Of a stretch of 64,000 bases of DNA, positions 25,007-33,561 are shown in pieces (positions within the stretch are counted from its first letter, which is position 1; each line of letters starts with the position of its first letter). A model generated the notes under the pieces. It did no database searches, was not told where the DNA came from, and saw nothing but the letters and a program-made list of their open reading frames with translations. The DNA is taken from NCBI GenBank assembly GCA_016716635.1, contig JADJVZ010000013.1:496001-560000 (forward strand). The letters run 5' to 3'. This DNA is from Micropruina sp. (lineage in GTDB: Bacteria > Actinomycetota > Actinomycetes > Propionibacteriales > Propionibacteriaceae). Both the position numbers and the translations under genes were made by a program.

Positions 25007-25030
25007 CTCCGGAAACACCGGGGCGGTTCA
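25007..25030. repeat. IS right terminal inverted repeat
   Basis: 24 bases ending CCGGGGCGGTTCA. It is the inverted copy of 23658-23681 with two mismatches. Confidence 0.88.
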
Positions 25031-25050
25031 CATGGACCGATACGCGGAAG

Positions 25051-25269
25051 TCAGGGTGTTGCATGTCTGCGACCCTTCGTTCCGTACGGCGACTGGTTCG
25101 TCGGCTTCAGGCTCATACCCATCGCCGACGCATGGGATTGAACGGCGTCTGGGGTGCGCCCCAGCTTCAGCGCCGCGACTCTCGTAGGAGTGTTCTGACT
25201 GGCTAGCTTTCGGAGCTGCTTCTCGTCCGCGGAAGTCCACGACTTGGCGTGGTTTGTTGGTTTGGGCAC
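25051..25269 (-). CDS. Small SANT/Myb-like HTH protein
   Basis: A 72-residue protein with the look of a short conserved actinobacterial family: KPTNHAKSWTSADEKQLRKLA, then NTPTRVAALKLGRTPDAVQSHASAMG, and the end LKPTNQSPYGTKGRR. The W and spaced helices resemble a SANT/Myb-like DNA-binding fold. The start is GTG 25269 with GAAAGG upstream. The IS inserted 21 bases beyond its stop, so the gene itself is intact. Function unknown. Confidence 0.75.
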   Translation of the reverse strand: MPKPTNHAKSWTSADEKQLRKLASQNTPTRVAALKLGRTPDAVQSHASAMGMSLKPTNQSPYGTKGRRHATP

Positions 25270-25568
25270 GGTTGCGCCTTTCGCTGTAAGGCAGAGAACC
25301 GAACACGCCCTTGCTCCAGCCACCGGCCCCGCTTTTTGAGACCGGTCATTGGGAGCGCTACCGTGACCGCACAAGTGTCTAGCTTGTAAGTGTGGCCCCG
25401 ATGGCTGGTTTATCCCCGACATCGGGGCTCCACCTGTTTCGACCTGATGATCACCGCAAGGATGAATCCCCGCGACGTAACTTCAGGACGTTCTTTGAGG
25501 GTAGCGAGGCGCCCTGACGACTTGGGCACCTCGGTGCTGATGTTGCGGGAGCCATGGGGATCATTCGG
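25270..25568. other. Non-coding stretch with a stem-loop
   Basis: About 300 bases between the small HTH gene and the end of dnaB. The one structure I see is a stem of nine base pairs, GCCCCGATG (25395-25403) and CATCGGGGC (25420-25428). It could terminate dnaB read-through from the right. Otherwise nothing recognisable. Confidence 0.45.
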
Positions 25569-26963
25569 CTAGGCCCCCAGCGCTGCGCCGCCGCCGTAGG
25601 ACGGCTGCAGGTCGACGAAGCGGCTGTAGTGGCCTTGGAAGACTGTGCGGATGGTGTCGGTGCGACCGTTGCGGTGCTTGGCGATGATCAGGTCGGCCTC
25701 GCCGGTGCGTTCGGAGCTCGTCTGGTAGACGTCGTCGCGGTGAAGGAGGATCACCATGTCGGCGTCTTGTTCGAGCGAGCCGGATTCGCGCAGGTCGGAG
25801 AGCATCGGCTTCTTGTCGCCGCGTTGCTCGGGGCCACGGTTGAGCTGCGAGAGCGCCACCACGGGCACTTCGAGTTCCTTGGCGAGCAGCTTGATTTGCC
25901 GGGAGAACTCCGACACCTCGAGCTGGCGGGATTCGACCCGCTTACCGGACGACATCAACTGCATGTAGTCGATCACGATCAGCTTCAGCTCGTGGCGCTG
26001 CTTGAGACGACGGGCCTTCGAGCGGATCTCCATCATCGTGAGGTTCGGCGAATCGTCGATGTACAGCGGCGCGGACGATACCTCGGAGCTCTTGTTGGCG
26101 ATGCGCACCCAGTCTTCGTCTTTCAGGTGCCCGTTGCGGATCAAGTTCAGCGGCACCTGCGCCTCGGCCGACAGCAGCCGCATCACGATCTCGGACTTCG
26201 TCATTTCCAAGCTGAAGAACGCCGCACACAACCCGTGCTTGATGGCCGCCGAGCGGGCGAAGTCGAGCCCCAGGGTTGACTTACCCATGCCGGGACGGGC
26301 GGCGATGATAATCATCTGCCCGGCGTGCAGGCCGTTGGTGAGCGCGTCGAGATCGGTGAACCCCGTGGGGACGCCCGACAAGATGCCGTCCTTGTCGAGG
26401 GCCTCGATCTCGTCGAGCACGCCCTCCATCAAGTTCGACAGAGGTTGATAGTCGTCGGACGTCTTGCCTTCGGCGACGCCGAACACCAACTGCTGCGCGG
26501 TGTCGACAATGTCTTTGACGTCGCCGGCGCCCGCATAAGAAAGCTGCGCGATCTTGGTGGACGCCTCCACCAAGCGCCGCAAGACCGCCTTCTCTTTGAC
26601 GATCTCGGCGTAGTAGCTGACGTTGGCCGCGATCGACACCGTCGACATCAGCTCGTGCAGATAGATATGCCCGCCGACCTTGCCGAGCACCCCGTCTTTG
26701 GTCAGCTGGTCGGCCACCGTGATCGGATCGGCCGGCTCCCCGCGACCGAACAGCTCGATGATGGCGTCGAAGATCAGCTCATGGCTCGGCCGGTAAAAGT
26801 CCCGGCCCTTCACAAGCTCGGCCGCATCGCCCACGGCGTCCTTGCTCATGAGCATGGCACCCAGCACGCACTGCTCCGCCAACACATCCTGCGGCGGGGT
26901 GCGGTCGAGCTGGCTCCCGGTGTACGCCTCTTCGGCGTACGGCCTCAACTCAGCAAGCGACAT
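25569..26963 (-). CDS. dnaB: Replicative DNA helicase DnaB
   Basis: A 464-residue hexameric helicase. The N-terminal primase-interacting domain reads QDVLAEQCVLGAMLMSKDAV onward, and the RecA-like core has Walker A ARPGMGKST (about 222-230), a Walker B region LIVIDYMQLM near 320 and the late KKPMLSDLRESGSLEQDADMVILLHRDD and IIAKHRNGRTD. Length is normal and I see no intein, which often sits in this gene in other bacteria. The start is ATG 26963 with GGGGAGGGAACA before it; the longer frame is not supported. Confidence 0.96.
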   Translation of the reverse strand: MSLAELRPYAEEAYTGSQLDRTPPQDVLAEQCVLGAMLMSKDAVGDAAELVKGRDFYRPSHELIFDAIIELFGRGEPADPITVADQLTKDGVLGKVGGHIYLHELMSTVSIAANVSYYAEIVKEKAVLRRLVEASTKIAQLSYAGAGDVKDIVDTAQQLVFGVAEGKTSDDYQPLSNLMEGVLDEIEALDKDGILSGVPTGFTDLDALTNGLHAGQMIIIAARPGMGKSTLGLDFARSAAIKHGLCAAFFSLEMTKSEIVMRLLSAEAQVPLNLIRNGHLKDEDWVRIANKSSEVSSAPLYIDDSPNLTMMEIRSKARRLKQRHELKLIVIDYMQLMSSGKRVESRQLEVSEFSRQIKLLAKELEVPVVALSQLNRGPEQRGDKKPMLSDLRESGSLEQDADMVILLHRDDVYQTSSERTGEADLIIAKHRNGRTDTIRTVFQGHYSRFVDLQPSYGGGAALGA

Positions 26964-27381
26964 TGTTCCCTCCCCTTGGGGCATCCTCAGATCCGACCAT
27001 ACGGATCGCATCCGACGATTTTTCTGGGCTTCCCGCTCACGCCAAGGTAGACCTCCCAGAGGGTGACGGCCAACGGCCCGTGCACACAGGCCTTGTGGAT
27101 AACTCCGCCCTCTTGTGGAGGCGAGCCCGGTTGCCTGTGGAGGACGCGCCGAAGGGGTCGTGGACAACAAACCTAGTTCCGTCCCAATGCCCTGCTGGCA
27201 AGGGGAAATGATTGTCAAGAATGTGAATTCAGAACAACCTCGGTGGCGTGTGAGACGGGCAGATCCTCACTTGACTCGGTGCCCTTGGCATGGTGTAAGG
27301 GGTGAACGGACGGTGACGATCCACACCTCGTCCACAGGGCGCAGCCGGCATCAAGGCGGGCGAAATTGGCCGCGGCTCGCC

Positions 27382-27410
27382 TTGAGCTGGATACCCCCCT
27401 GGGGTATAGT
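27382..27410 (+). promoter_or_regulatory. csoR promoter (sigma-70-like)
   Basis: TTGAGC at 27382-27387 and TATAGT at 27405-27410 are separated by 17 bases, a good match to the housekeeping promoter. The -10 starts 24 bases before ATG 27429. The operator sits between the boxes. Confidence 0.75.
27391..27407. promoter_or_regulatory. CsoR-type copper operator
   Basis: ATACCCC-CCT-GGGGTAT is a perfect palindrome with the C-tract/G-tract form of known CsoR sites. It lies between the -35 and -10 of the csoR promoter, so CsoR binding would block polymerase and Cu(I) would release it. Confidence 0.85.
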
Positions 27411-27428
27411 GACTACGGGAGATACACC

Positions 27429-27842
27429 ATGAGCGACACCACTTTGCACCCTCAGTCACATCCGTCCCACGACCAGGCGGGCGATTGTGGCTGTGTTGAC
27501 ACCCACCACCACGACTCGATGGCGGGGCTTTCGACGCCAGCCGATTCGACACCCAGCGCCACCCACGGCTACCTCGGCACCAAAACCAAGTACCAAACGG
27601 CGCTGCGGCGCATCGAAGGGCAGGTCCGAGGCCTCCAACGGATGGTCGATGAGGAGAAGTACTGCATCGACGTCCTCACGCAGATCTCGGCCGTCACCGG
27701 CGCCCTGCAGAAGGTGGCCCTGGGCATGCTCGAAGAGCACCTGAGCCACTGCGTCGTCCGAGCCGCCCAAGCTGGCGGCGAAGAGGCCCAACTCAAGGTG
27801 CAAGAGGCCTCCGACGCCATCGCGCGGCTCGTCCGTTCCTGA
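27429..27842 (+). CDS. csoR: CsoR-type copper-sensing transcriptional repressor
   Basis: A 137-residue DUF156 regulator. The family core TKYQTALRRIEGQVRGLQRMVDEEKYCIDVLTQI is present, with Cu(I) ligands Cys79, His104 and Cys108 at the canonical spacing (25 and 4), so copper sensing is well supported. An unusual 50-residue N-terminal extension is rich in His and has a CGC motif (residues 20-22). ATG 27429 follows GGGAGA. It leads the csoR-copZ-copA group and its operator lies in its own promoter. Confidence 0.9.
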   Translation: MSDTTLHPQSHPSHDQAGDCGCVDTHHHDSMAGLSTPADSTPSATHGYLGTKTKYQTALRRIEGQVRGLQRMVDEEKYCIDVLTQISAVTGALQKVALGMLEEHLSHCVVRAAQAGGEEAQLKVQEASDAIARLVRS

Positions 27843-27873
27843 ATTCAACTAAGTAACCCACAAGGAGTTCACC

Positions 27874-28077
27874 ATGATCGCCACCTACACCGTCCAGGGC
27901 ATGACCTGCGGGCACTGCGTCAACCATGTGACCGAAGAAGTCGAGCAAATCCCAGGAGTCTCGGCCGTGAAGGTCACACTCGACGACGGACGCCTTGAGG
28001 TCACCTCCGAGGCCCCCATCGACTTCGACCGCATCGTTGAGGCCGTCGCGGAGGCTGGGGACTACTCCGTCGCCTGA
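27874..28077 (+). CDS. copZ: CopZ-like copper chaperone (heavy-metal-associated domain)
   Basis: A 67-residue single HMA domain. The copper motif GMTCGHC sits near residues 9-15, with the usual ferredoxin-like pattern (HCVNHVTEEVEQIPGVSAVKVTLDDGRLEV). It would pass Cu(I) to the ATPase. An AAGGAG site precedes ATG 27874, and it lies 31 bases after csoR. Confidence 0.92.
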   Translation: MIATYTVQGMTCGHCVNHVTEEVEQIPGVSAVKVTLDDGRLEVTSEAPIDFDRIVEAVAEAGDYSVA

Positions 28078-28103
28078 CGCGAAAAGTCGAGACAGAGACG
28101 GTA

Positions 28104-28220
28104 GCTAGTTACGTATACAACTAGCGCGGTACGTATTATCCTCGATGCCGGTGGAGTGCCGTGGGACTCCATGGAGTCGAGTTTGCGGTCCCCCTCTTCG
28201 CGCTCGACCCCGCGAGGGGG
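28104..28220. promoter_or_regulatory. Palindrome-rich copZ-copA spacer
   Basis: The 251-base spacer holds three dyads: GCTAGTT/AACTAGC (28104-28125), a perfect 14-bp GACTCCATGGAGTC (28165-28178), and CCCCCTC/GAGGGGG (28190-28220). The last could be a terminator. TACGTAT occurs twice near the first. None matches the CsoR operator upstream of csoR, so copA may have separate control. Confidence 0.5.
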
Positions 28221-28328
28221 CGTCGATCCCCGAGTGACGCTCCCTTGCCCCCCAACCAGACCCCCTGAACCAACCACCGCTTCTCCGTCCCCTTGTGGCC
28301 CGGGGAAGCGGTCGTGGATCGAGAAGCA

Positions 28329-30527
28329 ATGACCAACACCGACCTTCGACGCGAATCCGTCGAACTCGATATCACCGGCATGACCTGCGCCTCGTGCGCC
28401 GCCCGCGTCGAAAAGAAGCTGAACCGCGTTCCGGGCGTGACAGCGAGCGTCAACTACGCGACCGAGAAGGCGCGGGTCCTCGCCCCGGTTGGGACCCACG
28501 TGGACGACCTCGTCAAAGTCGTTGAGGACGCTGGCTACGGCGCCGCGCTCCCCACCCCGGACGCACCCCCCGTCGATCGTGTCGCCGCCCTGCGCAGCCG
28601 CGTCAGCTGGACGGGCGTCTACTCCATCCCGGTCATCGCGATGGCGATGATTCCGGCATTGCAGTTCCCCACCTGGCAATGGATCTCCGCCATCCTGGCC
28701 GGCGTGGTGTGGCTCTGGGGGGCAGCGCCGTTCCACCGCAGCGCGTGGGTGAACCTCCGCCACGGCACGACCACCATGGACACCCTCATCTCGCTCGGCA
28801 CCACCGCCGCCATGCTCTGGAGCGTTTACGCGCTCCTTTTCACCCACGCGGGGACGATCGGCTACACCCATGCGTTCGAGTTCACCCTCATGCGCAGCCA
28901 CGAGCCCGGCATCTACTTCGAGGCCGTCGTCGGGATCGTGTTCTTCCTCCTGCTCGGCCGCTACATCGAGGCCCGCAGTCGCCGCCAGGCGGGGGAGGCC
29001 GTCCGGGCCTTGCTCACGATGGGGGCCACGGATGCCTTCGTCCTCCGCGATGGCGTCGAAGTCTCCGTCCCGATCGCCTCGCTCGCAGTGGGGGACGTGT
29101 TCGTCGTGCGCCCGGGAGAGAAGGTCGCCACCGACGGCGAGGTCATCGAGGGCCACAGCGCGGTCGACAACTCCATGCTCACCGGCGAATCGGTGCCCGT
29201 CGACGTCAGTCCCGGCAACCCCGTCACCGGCGCGACCCTCAACACCAACGGCCGCCTGCTCGTCCGCGCCACCCGCGTGGGTGCCGACACCCAACTTTCC
29301 CGGATGGCCCGCATGGTCGAGGAGGCCCAACTGGGCAAGGCGCCCGTCCAACGCCTCGCCGATCGGGTTTCCGCGATCTTCGTGCCGACGGTCCTGGTGT
29401 TGGCGGTGCTGACCCTCGTGGTGTGGCTCGCCTTGGGCGAGGACCTGCCGTTCGCCATCGCGGCCGCCGTCTCGGTGCTGATCATCGCCTGCCCCTGTGC
29501 TCTCGGCCTGGCCACCCCCACGGCGCTGCTGGTCGGTACCGGACGCGGGGCCCAGTTGGGCATCGTGATCAAGGGTCCCGAGGTGCTTGAGAACACCCGC
29601 CGCATCGACACGATCGTCCTCGACAAGACCGGGACGATCACCTCCGGACGCATGTCCGTCGCCGAGGTCGTCGCCCTTGACGACACGGACCCCGCCGAGT
29701 TGCTGCGCATCGCGGGTGCGCTCGAGGCCCACTCGGAGCATCCGATCGCCCGTGCCATCGCCGCCCACGCCGAGGCGTCCGCCGCCAATCCGAGTTCCGA
29801 CGCCCCCGTCGTCACCCAATTCACCAACGTCCCCGGGCGCGGCGTGCAAGCGGTCGTCGACGGGCGCGAGGTCCATATCGGCAAGCCCGACTGGATCGGC
29901 GCCGAACAAACCGGCACCGCGACCGACGTCTGGGTGGCGTGGGGCGGTCGTCCGCGCGGGCGGATCGTCGTGGCCGACACCATCAAGCCCACATCGGCCG
30001 AGGCGATCGTCCAACTGCGGCGCCTGGGGCTCCACCCCGTCCTCCTCACGGGCGACAACCAGGCCGTCGCCACGGAGGTCGCTGGGCAGGTCGGCATCGA
30101 CGAGGTCGTCTCGGACGTACTCCCGGACGCCAAGGTCGCCACCATCGCCGCCCTGCAGGACCAGGGACGGGTCGTGGCCATGGTCGGCGACGGCGTCAAC
30201 GACGCGGCCGCCCTCGCCAAGGCAGACCTGGGGATCGCCATGGGCACCGGGACGGACGCCGCCATCGAGGCCGCCGACCTTACCCTCATGCGCGGCGACC
30301 TTCGCGTGGCGGCGGACGCGATCCGACTCTCGCGCGCCACGCTGGCCACCATCAAAGGCAACCTCTTCTGGGCCTTCGGGTACAACGTCGCGGCGATTCC
30401 CTTGGCCGCCTTGGGTTACCTCACGCCGATGATCGCGGGCGCGGCGATGGCCTTCTCCAGCGTCTTCGTGGTGCTCAACAGCCTGCGGCTGCGTACCTTC
30501 CGGTCGTCCATCCCGGCGGGGCGGTGA
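28329..30527 (+). CDS. copA: Copper-translocating P1B-type ATPase
   Basis: A 732-residue Cu(I) exporter. One N-terminal HMA domain has GMTCASC (Cys20, Cys23). Then come the expected elements: actuator TGES near residue 285, the CPC membrane motif (388-390), the phosphorylation Asp432 in DKTGT, the HP motif (SEHPIARAIA) and GDGVND at 620-625. With one HMA domain and normal length it is a standard P1B-1 pump. ATG 28329 is preferred. It works with csoR and copZ in copper tolerance. Confidence 0.95.
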   Translation: MTNTDLRRESVELDITGMTCASCAARVEKKLNRVPGVTASVNYATEKARVLAPVGTHVDDLVKVVEDAGYGAALPTPDAPPVDRVAALRSRVSWTGVYSIPVIAMAMIPALQFPTWQWISAILAGVVWLWGAAPFHRSAWVNLRHGTTTMDTLISLGTTAAMLWSVYALLFTHAGTIGYTHAFEFTLMRSHEPGIYFEAVVGIVFFLLLGRYIEARSRRQAGEAVRALLTMGATDAFVLRDGVEVSVPIASLAVGDVFVVRPGEKVATDGEVIEGHSAVDNSMLTGESVPVDVSPGNPVTGATLNTNGRLLVRATRVGADTQLSRMARMVEEAQLGKAPVQRLADRVSAIFVPTVLVLAVLTLVVWLALGEDLPFAIAAAVSVLIIACPCALGLATPTALLVGTGRGAQLGIVIKGPEVLENTRRIDTIVLDKTGTITSGRMSVAEVVALDDTDPAELLRIAGALEAHSEHPIARAIAAHAEASAANPSSDAPVVTQFTNVPGRGVQAVVDGREVHIGKPDWIGAEQTGTATDVWVAWGGRPRGRIVVADTIKPTSAEAIVQLRRLGLHPVLLTGDNQAVATEVAGQVGIDEVVSDVLPDAKVATIAALQDQGRVVAMVGDGVNDAAALAKADLGIAMGTGTDAAIEAADLTLMRGDLRVAADAIRLSRATLATIKGNLFWAFGYNVAAIPLAALGYLTPMIAGAAMAFSSVFVVLNSLRLRTFRSSIPAGR

Positions 30528-30672
30528 CCGATCGCGCGTCGTCACGACCGCCGCGCCCCCCGGACGCCCTGGGAATCGCTGAGCGCGAGGACGAGGGCTC
30601 CGCAGCGTCGGCACCCACGACCGGAAGCCTCACCGCCGATCGTAAGTTTCCTAAGAAATCCTCAGGCTCTCT

Positions 30673-30701
30673 TTGGCTAACTCTCATTTACGGGGTACGC
30701 T
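30673..30701 (+). promoter_or_regulatory. Putative promoter of the DUF348/G5/DPBB gene
   Basis: TTGGCT (30673-30678) and TACGCT (30696-30701) with a 17-base spacer give a plausible sigma-70 promoter, 54 bases before the start. Not shown by experiment. Confidence 0.45.
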
Positions 30702-30754
30702 TGAGGGATTCCCGAGGCGCTCCAGAGGCGCCCACACACACCGTGAAGTGAGAT

Positions 30755-31900
30755 ATGCGTAAGATCCTCGCCCTGGCTGCGACTGGCGCTTTGGTTGCTG
30801 GAGGCGCCCTTGTCGGTGCCGCCCAGGCCACTGCGGCCCAGGCCACCTTGTCGATCGATGGCAAGACCACGACCGTCCGTTCCCTGAATGACAACGTCGC
30901 TCGGGTGCTGACCGAGAACGGCGTCACCCTCGGCTCGCATGACTCGGTCTCCCCTGACCTGAGCGCGGCCGCGAACGGCCAAAACATCGTCGTCCAGTAC
31001 GGACGCCCCCTCACCGTCACCATTGACGGCCAGACGAAGACCATCTGGACGACCGCCACCACGGTCGACGCCGCCCTTGCGGAACTGCAACTGCGTTCGA
31101 GCAACCTCCTGTTGAGCACCGACCGCAGCATGCCGATCGGGCGCGAGGGGCTGGCCCTCAACGTCACCACCCAGGTCACTGTCACCGTCAACATCCCAGG
31201 CCAGGAGCCCAAGACCATCACGATTCCCGCCACCACGGTGAAGGACGCCCTCGTGGCGGCCGGTGTCGCCGTGGACGCCGATGATCGGGTGAGCGCGGGG
31301 CTGACTGACTACGTGACGGACGGCCAAACGCTCACCGTGAACATCGTGGAGACCAAGCAGGTCACCGAAACCGTCGCCGTGCCCTTCACCAATACCGACA
31401 CCGACGATGCGACGTTGCCCACCGGCACCAAGAAGATCAAGACCAAGGGCGTCGCCGGCTCCGCCGTCGAGGTGCGCAACATCACCACGGTCAACGGGCA
31501 GGTCACGGTGAACGACCTCGTCAGCTCAACGCAGACCAAGGCGCCGGTGACTCAGGTCACCCTCGTGGGGACGGCCGCCGTCGCGGTGGCCGCGGCCGGA
31601 TCCGCTTCAGGCGCCCCAGTCACGGGAGGCACCACCTGTGGCGCCTCGTTCTACACCGACACCGCCACGGCCTCGGGCATCCCGTTCAGCGCTGGCGCGC
31701 TCACCGCGGCCCACAAGACCCTGCCTTTCGGTACCAAGATCCGCGTGACCAACGTCGCCAACGGCCAGACGGTCGTCGTGACCATCACCGATCGTGGGCC
31801 GTACGTCGGTGGACGTTGCCTCGACCTCACTCCCGCCGCGTTCAACGCCATCGGCAACACCAGCTCCGGCGTCATGACCGTCCGTTGGGACTACGCCTGA
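30755..31900 (+). CDS. Secreted DUF348/G5 protein with RlpA-like barrel (Rpf-like architecture)
   Basis: A 381-residue exported protein. A signal peptide (MRKILALAATGALVAGGALVGAAQATA) is followed by repeated ubiquitin-like DUF348 domains at roughly 28-85, 86-130 and 143-200, a G5-like segment to about 272, and a C-terminal double-psi beta-barrel (CGASFYTDTATASGIPF, LPFGTKIRVTNVANGQTVVVTITDRGPY, CLDLTPAAF). The layout matches RpfB-type proteins, but the final domain is RlpA-like where RpfB has a lysozyme-like domain. It probably acts on or binds peptidoglycan. Confidence 0.85.
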   Translation: MRKILALAATGALVAGGALVGAAQATAAQATLSIDGKTTTVRSLNDNVARVLTENGVTLGSHDSVSPDLSAAANGQNIVVQYGRPLTVTIDGQTKTIWTTATTVDAALAELQLRSSNLLLSTDRSMPIGREGLALNVTTQVTVTVNIPGQEPKTITIPATTVKDALVAAGVAVDADDRVSAGLTDYVTDGQTLTVNIVETKQVTETVAVPFTNTDTDDATLPTGTKKIKTKGVAGSAVEVRNITTVNGQVTVNDLVSSTQTKAPVTQVTLVGTAAVAVAAAGSASGAPVTGGTTCGASFYTDTATASGIPFSAGALTAAHKTLPFGTKIRVTNVANGQTVVVTITDRGPYVGGRCLDLTPAAFNAIGNTSSGVMTVRWDYA

Positions 31901-31956
31901 TCCCAGGTCGCTAGAGTCACGGTGATCTGATTCTCCTTCAACGATGGAGTGATGCC

Positions 31957-33561
31957 GTGGCGGAGAGCGTCGCGAGGCGAGCATTTGCCGCCGGGAGCGA
32001 GTTCCTCAGTCGCGTGCCTGTGCTCAAGCATGCGCTGAAGGAGCGGCTGCTCGACGTCATCGCACAACCGTGGGTCCAACAGCGGGAGTACCGGCGCTGG
32101 CGCCGGCGTCACTATCCCTCGGCTGAAACGCTGACCGCGTTGCGCCAGGAAGCCGAGGCGCTCCCCGTCCAGCCGCTCATCGCCGTCCAGTTCCCGTCAG
32201 CGCCGGATCGTGCTGCAGAGGCCTCGGTGACCGCCCAGTGCTATTCGCGCTGGGTGCTCGGTGACGACCCGGCTGCCGAATGGGTGGCCTACCTAGGGGA
32301 CGCTCGAGCGAGGCTTTGGCCAAACGCGCTAGCCGAGGTGGTGCGGCGGATCAATGCAGACCCGACCCTGGACGCGATCTACACCGACGAAGAGGACTTC
32401 GGGCTCCACCCGTTGTTCAAACCTGAGTGGAACCGGGAGCTTGCCGAAAGTACGGATCTCCTGGGGGGCCTCGTCGTGGTGAGGTCGAGCGTGCTCACCC
32501 CCGCTGCCGCGGGCCACGGACGAACGCAACGGATCCTCGAAGAGGTGGACCGCGTGGGGCGTCTGCCCGCCGTGCTCGTCACCGCTCCCGCGGCCACGGC
32601 CGACCCTGTTGCCGTGGCCCAGCACCTGGTAGCAGCGGGACTTCAGGGAGCCGACGTTCAGACGACGGCGGATCCGGCCGTCGTTGAGGTCAGCCCGGCG
32701 CTGCTGGGTAGACCCATGGTCAGCATCGTCATTCCTAGCCGGAACTCCCTCGGCATCGTGCGGCGGTGCTTGGAGTCCGTGGCCGGACTCAGCACCTACG
32801 ACCACTATGAGATCGTCCTGGTCGACACAGGGAGTGACGACCCCGAGGTGTGGGCCTACTACGCGGATTTCGCGGCGCTGCACAAGAACTTCGTCGTGGT
32901 CCCCTTCGGCGAGAAGCCGTTCAGCTACTCGTTGAGTTGCAACCTGGGCGCCGCCAAGAGCAAGGGCGAGGTGCTGATCTTCCTGAACAACGACACCGAA
33001 GTCATCACCCCTGAGTGGATGGAGCGACTGGTCGCAGAGGCGCAACGGCCCGGGGTGGCTGCGGTGGGACCCCTCCTGCTGTTTCCAGGGGGACGCCGAA
33101 TCCAACACGCAGGTGTGGGAGTGGGTTTCGGGGCGGTGGCCGCCAATCTGCTTTCCGGGGTCGCGATCAAGGGTCCGATGACGCGCACGCAGCACCTTCT
33201 TGCCAGCTGTCGACGCGGAACGAGCGCCGTCACGGGCGCCTGTTTGGCCGTGCGCGCCGAGGTGTTTTGGAGCGTGGGTGGGTTCGACCCCGAGTTGCGG
33301 ATCACGTTCAACGACGTCGACCTGTGCTGCGCCATGGGTCGTCTGGGGTACACCAACGTCTACGTGCCGCAGGTGCGGCTCCTGCACCATGAATCCGTGA
33401 GTGTGAACAAGTTGGTGGCCGGACGACGCGATTGGGTCGAGGTGGATGCCGCCCTGGATCTGATGAGACGACGCTGGGCCGATCTCATCGCGGATGATCC
33501 TGCGCTGAACCCCAACCTGGACCGCGGGGATGCGCGCTGCCGATTCGCACCGAAGGCGTAA
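31957..33561 (+). CDS. GT2-type glycosyltransferase, two-domain
   Basis: A 534-residue protein. The C-terminal half is a clear GT2 domain: SIVIPSRNSLGIVRRCLESV near residue 250, EIVLVDTGSDD, LIFLNNDTEVITPEWMERL (DxD-like) and a late FDPELRITFNDVDLCC. The N-terminal half is a degenerate partner that lacks the metal motif, as often seen in polysaccharide loci. The start is GTG 31957; an ATG five bases upstream is out of frame. It opens the polysaccharide locus. The sugar is unknown. Confidence 0.85.
   Translation: MAESVARRAFAAGSEFLSRVPVLKHALKERLLDVIAQPWVQQREYRRWRRRHYPSAETLTALRQEAEALPVQPLIAVQFPSAPDRAAEASVTAQCYSRWVLGDDPAAEWVAYLGDARARLWPNALAEVVRRINADPTLDAIYTDEEDFGLHPLFKPEWNRELAESTDLLGGLVVVRSSVLTPAAAGHGRTQRILEEVDRVGRLPAVLVTAPAATADPVAVAQHLVAAGLQGADVQTTADPAVVEVSPALLGRPMVSIVIPSRNSLGIVRRCLESVAGLSTYDHYEIVLVDTGSDDPEVWAYYADFAALHKNFVVVPFGEKPFSYSLSCNLGAAKSKGEVLIFLNNDTEVITPEWMERLVAEAQRPGVAAVGPLLLFPGGRRIQHAGVGVGFGAVAANLLSGVAIKGPMTRTQHLLASCRRGTSAVTGACLAVRAEVFWSVGGFDPELRITFNDVDLCCAMGRLGYTNVYVPQVRLLHHESVSVNKLVAGRRDWVEVDAALDLMRRRWADLIADDPALNPNLDRGDARCRFAPKA

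Larger units (their letters stand above)
23658..25030 (-). mobile_element. IS3-family insertion sequence
   Basis: A 1373-bp element bounded by imperfect 24-bp inverted repeats: left end 23658-23681 begins TGAACCGCCCCGG, right end 25007-25030 ends CCGGGGCGGTTCA, with two mismatches. It encodes orfA and orfB on the minus strand, as in the IS3 family, and carries a CAT target duplication. The TGAACCGCCCCGG ends suggest the IS51-like group. The orfB start region appears disrupted, so autonomous transposition is doubtful. Confidence 0.92.
26964..27428. other. Intergenic region between dnaB and csoR with DnaA-box-like motifs
   Basis: About 465 bases without a gene. It contains an exact DnaA-box complement TGTGGATAA at 27094-27102 and several partial relatives (TTGTGGAGG near 27113, CTGTGGAGG near 27135, GTGGACAAC near 27160, CGTCCACAGGG at 27329-27339). 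The csoR promoter and operator lie at its right end. No coding frame is convincing. Confidence 0.5.

Noticed and set aside
25569..26963. Intein in dnaB
   Set aside because: The helicase reads through with normal length and no extra block at the Walker A loop.
28062..30614. Very long open frame on the minus strand opposite copA
   Set aside because: It is a GC-codon shadow of copA; its translation is rich in Gly, Arg, Asp and His without any recognisable domain.
30528..30754. c-di-AMP (ydaO-type) riboswitch before the Rpf-like gene
   Set aside because: Such switches precede many actinobacterial rpf genes, but I could not find the conserved core in this 227-base leader.
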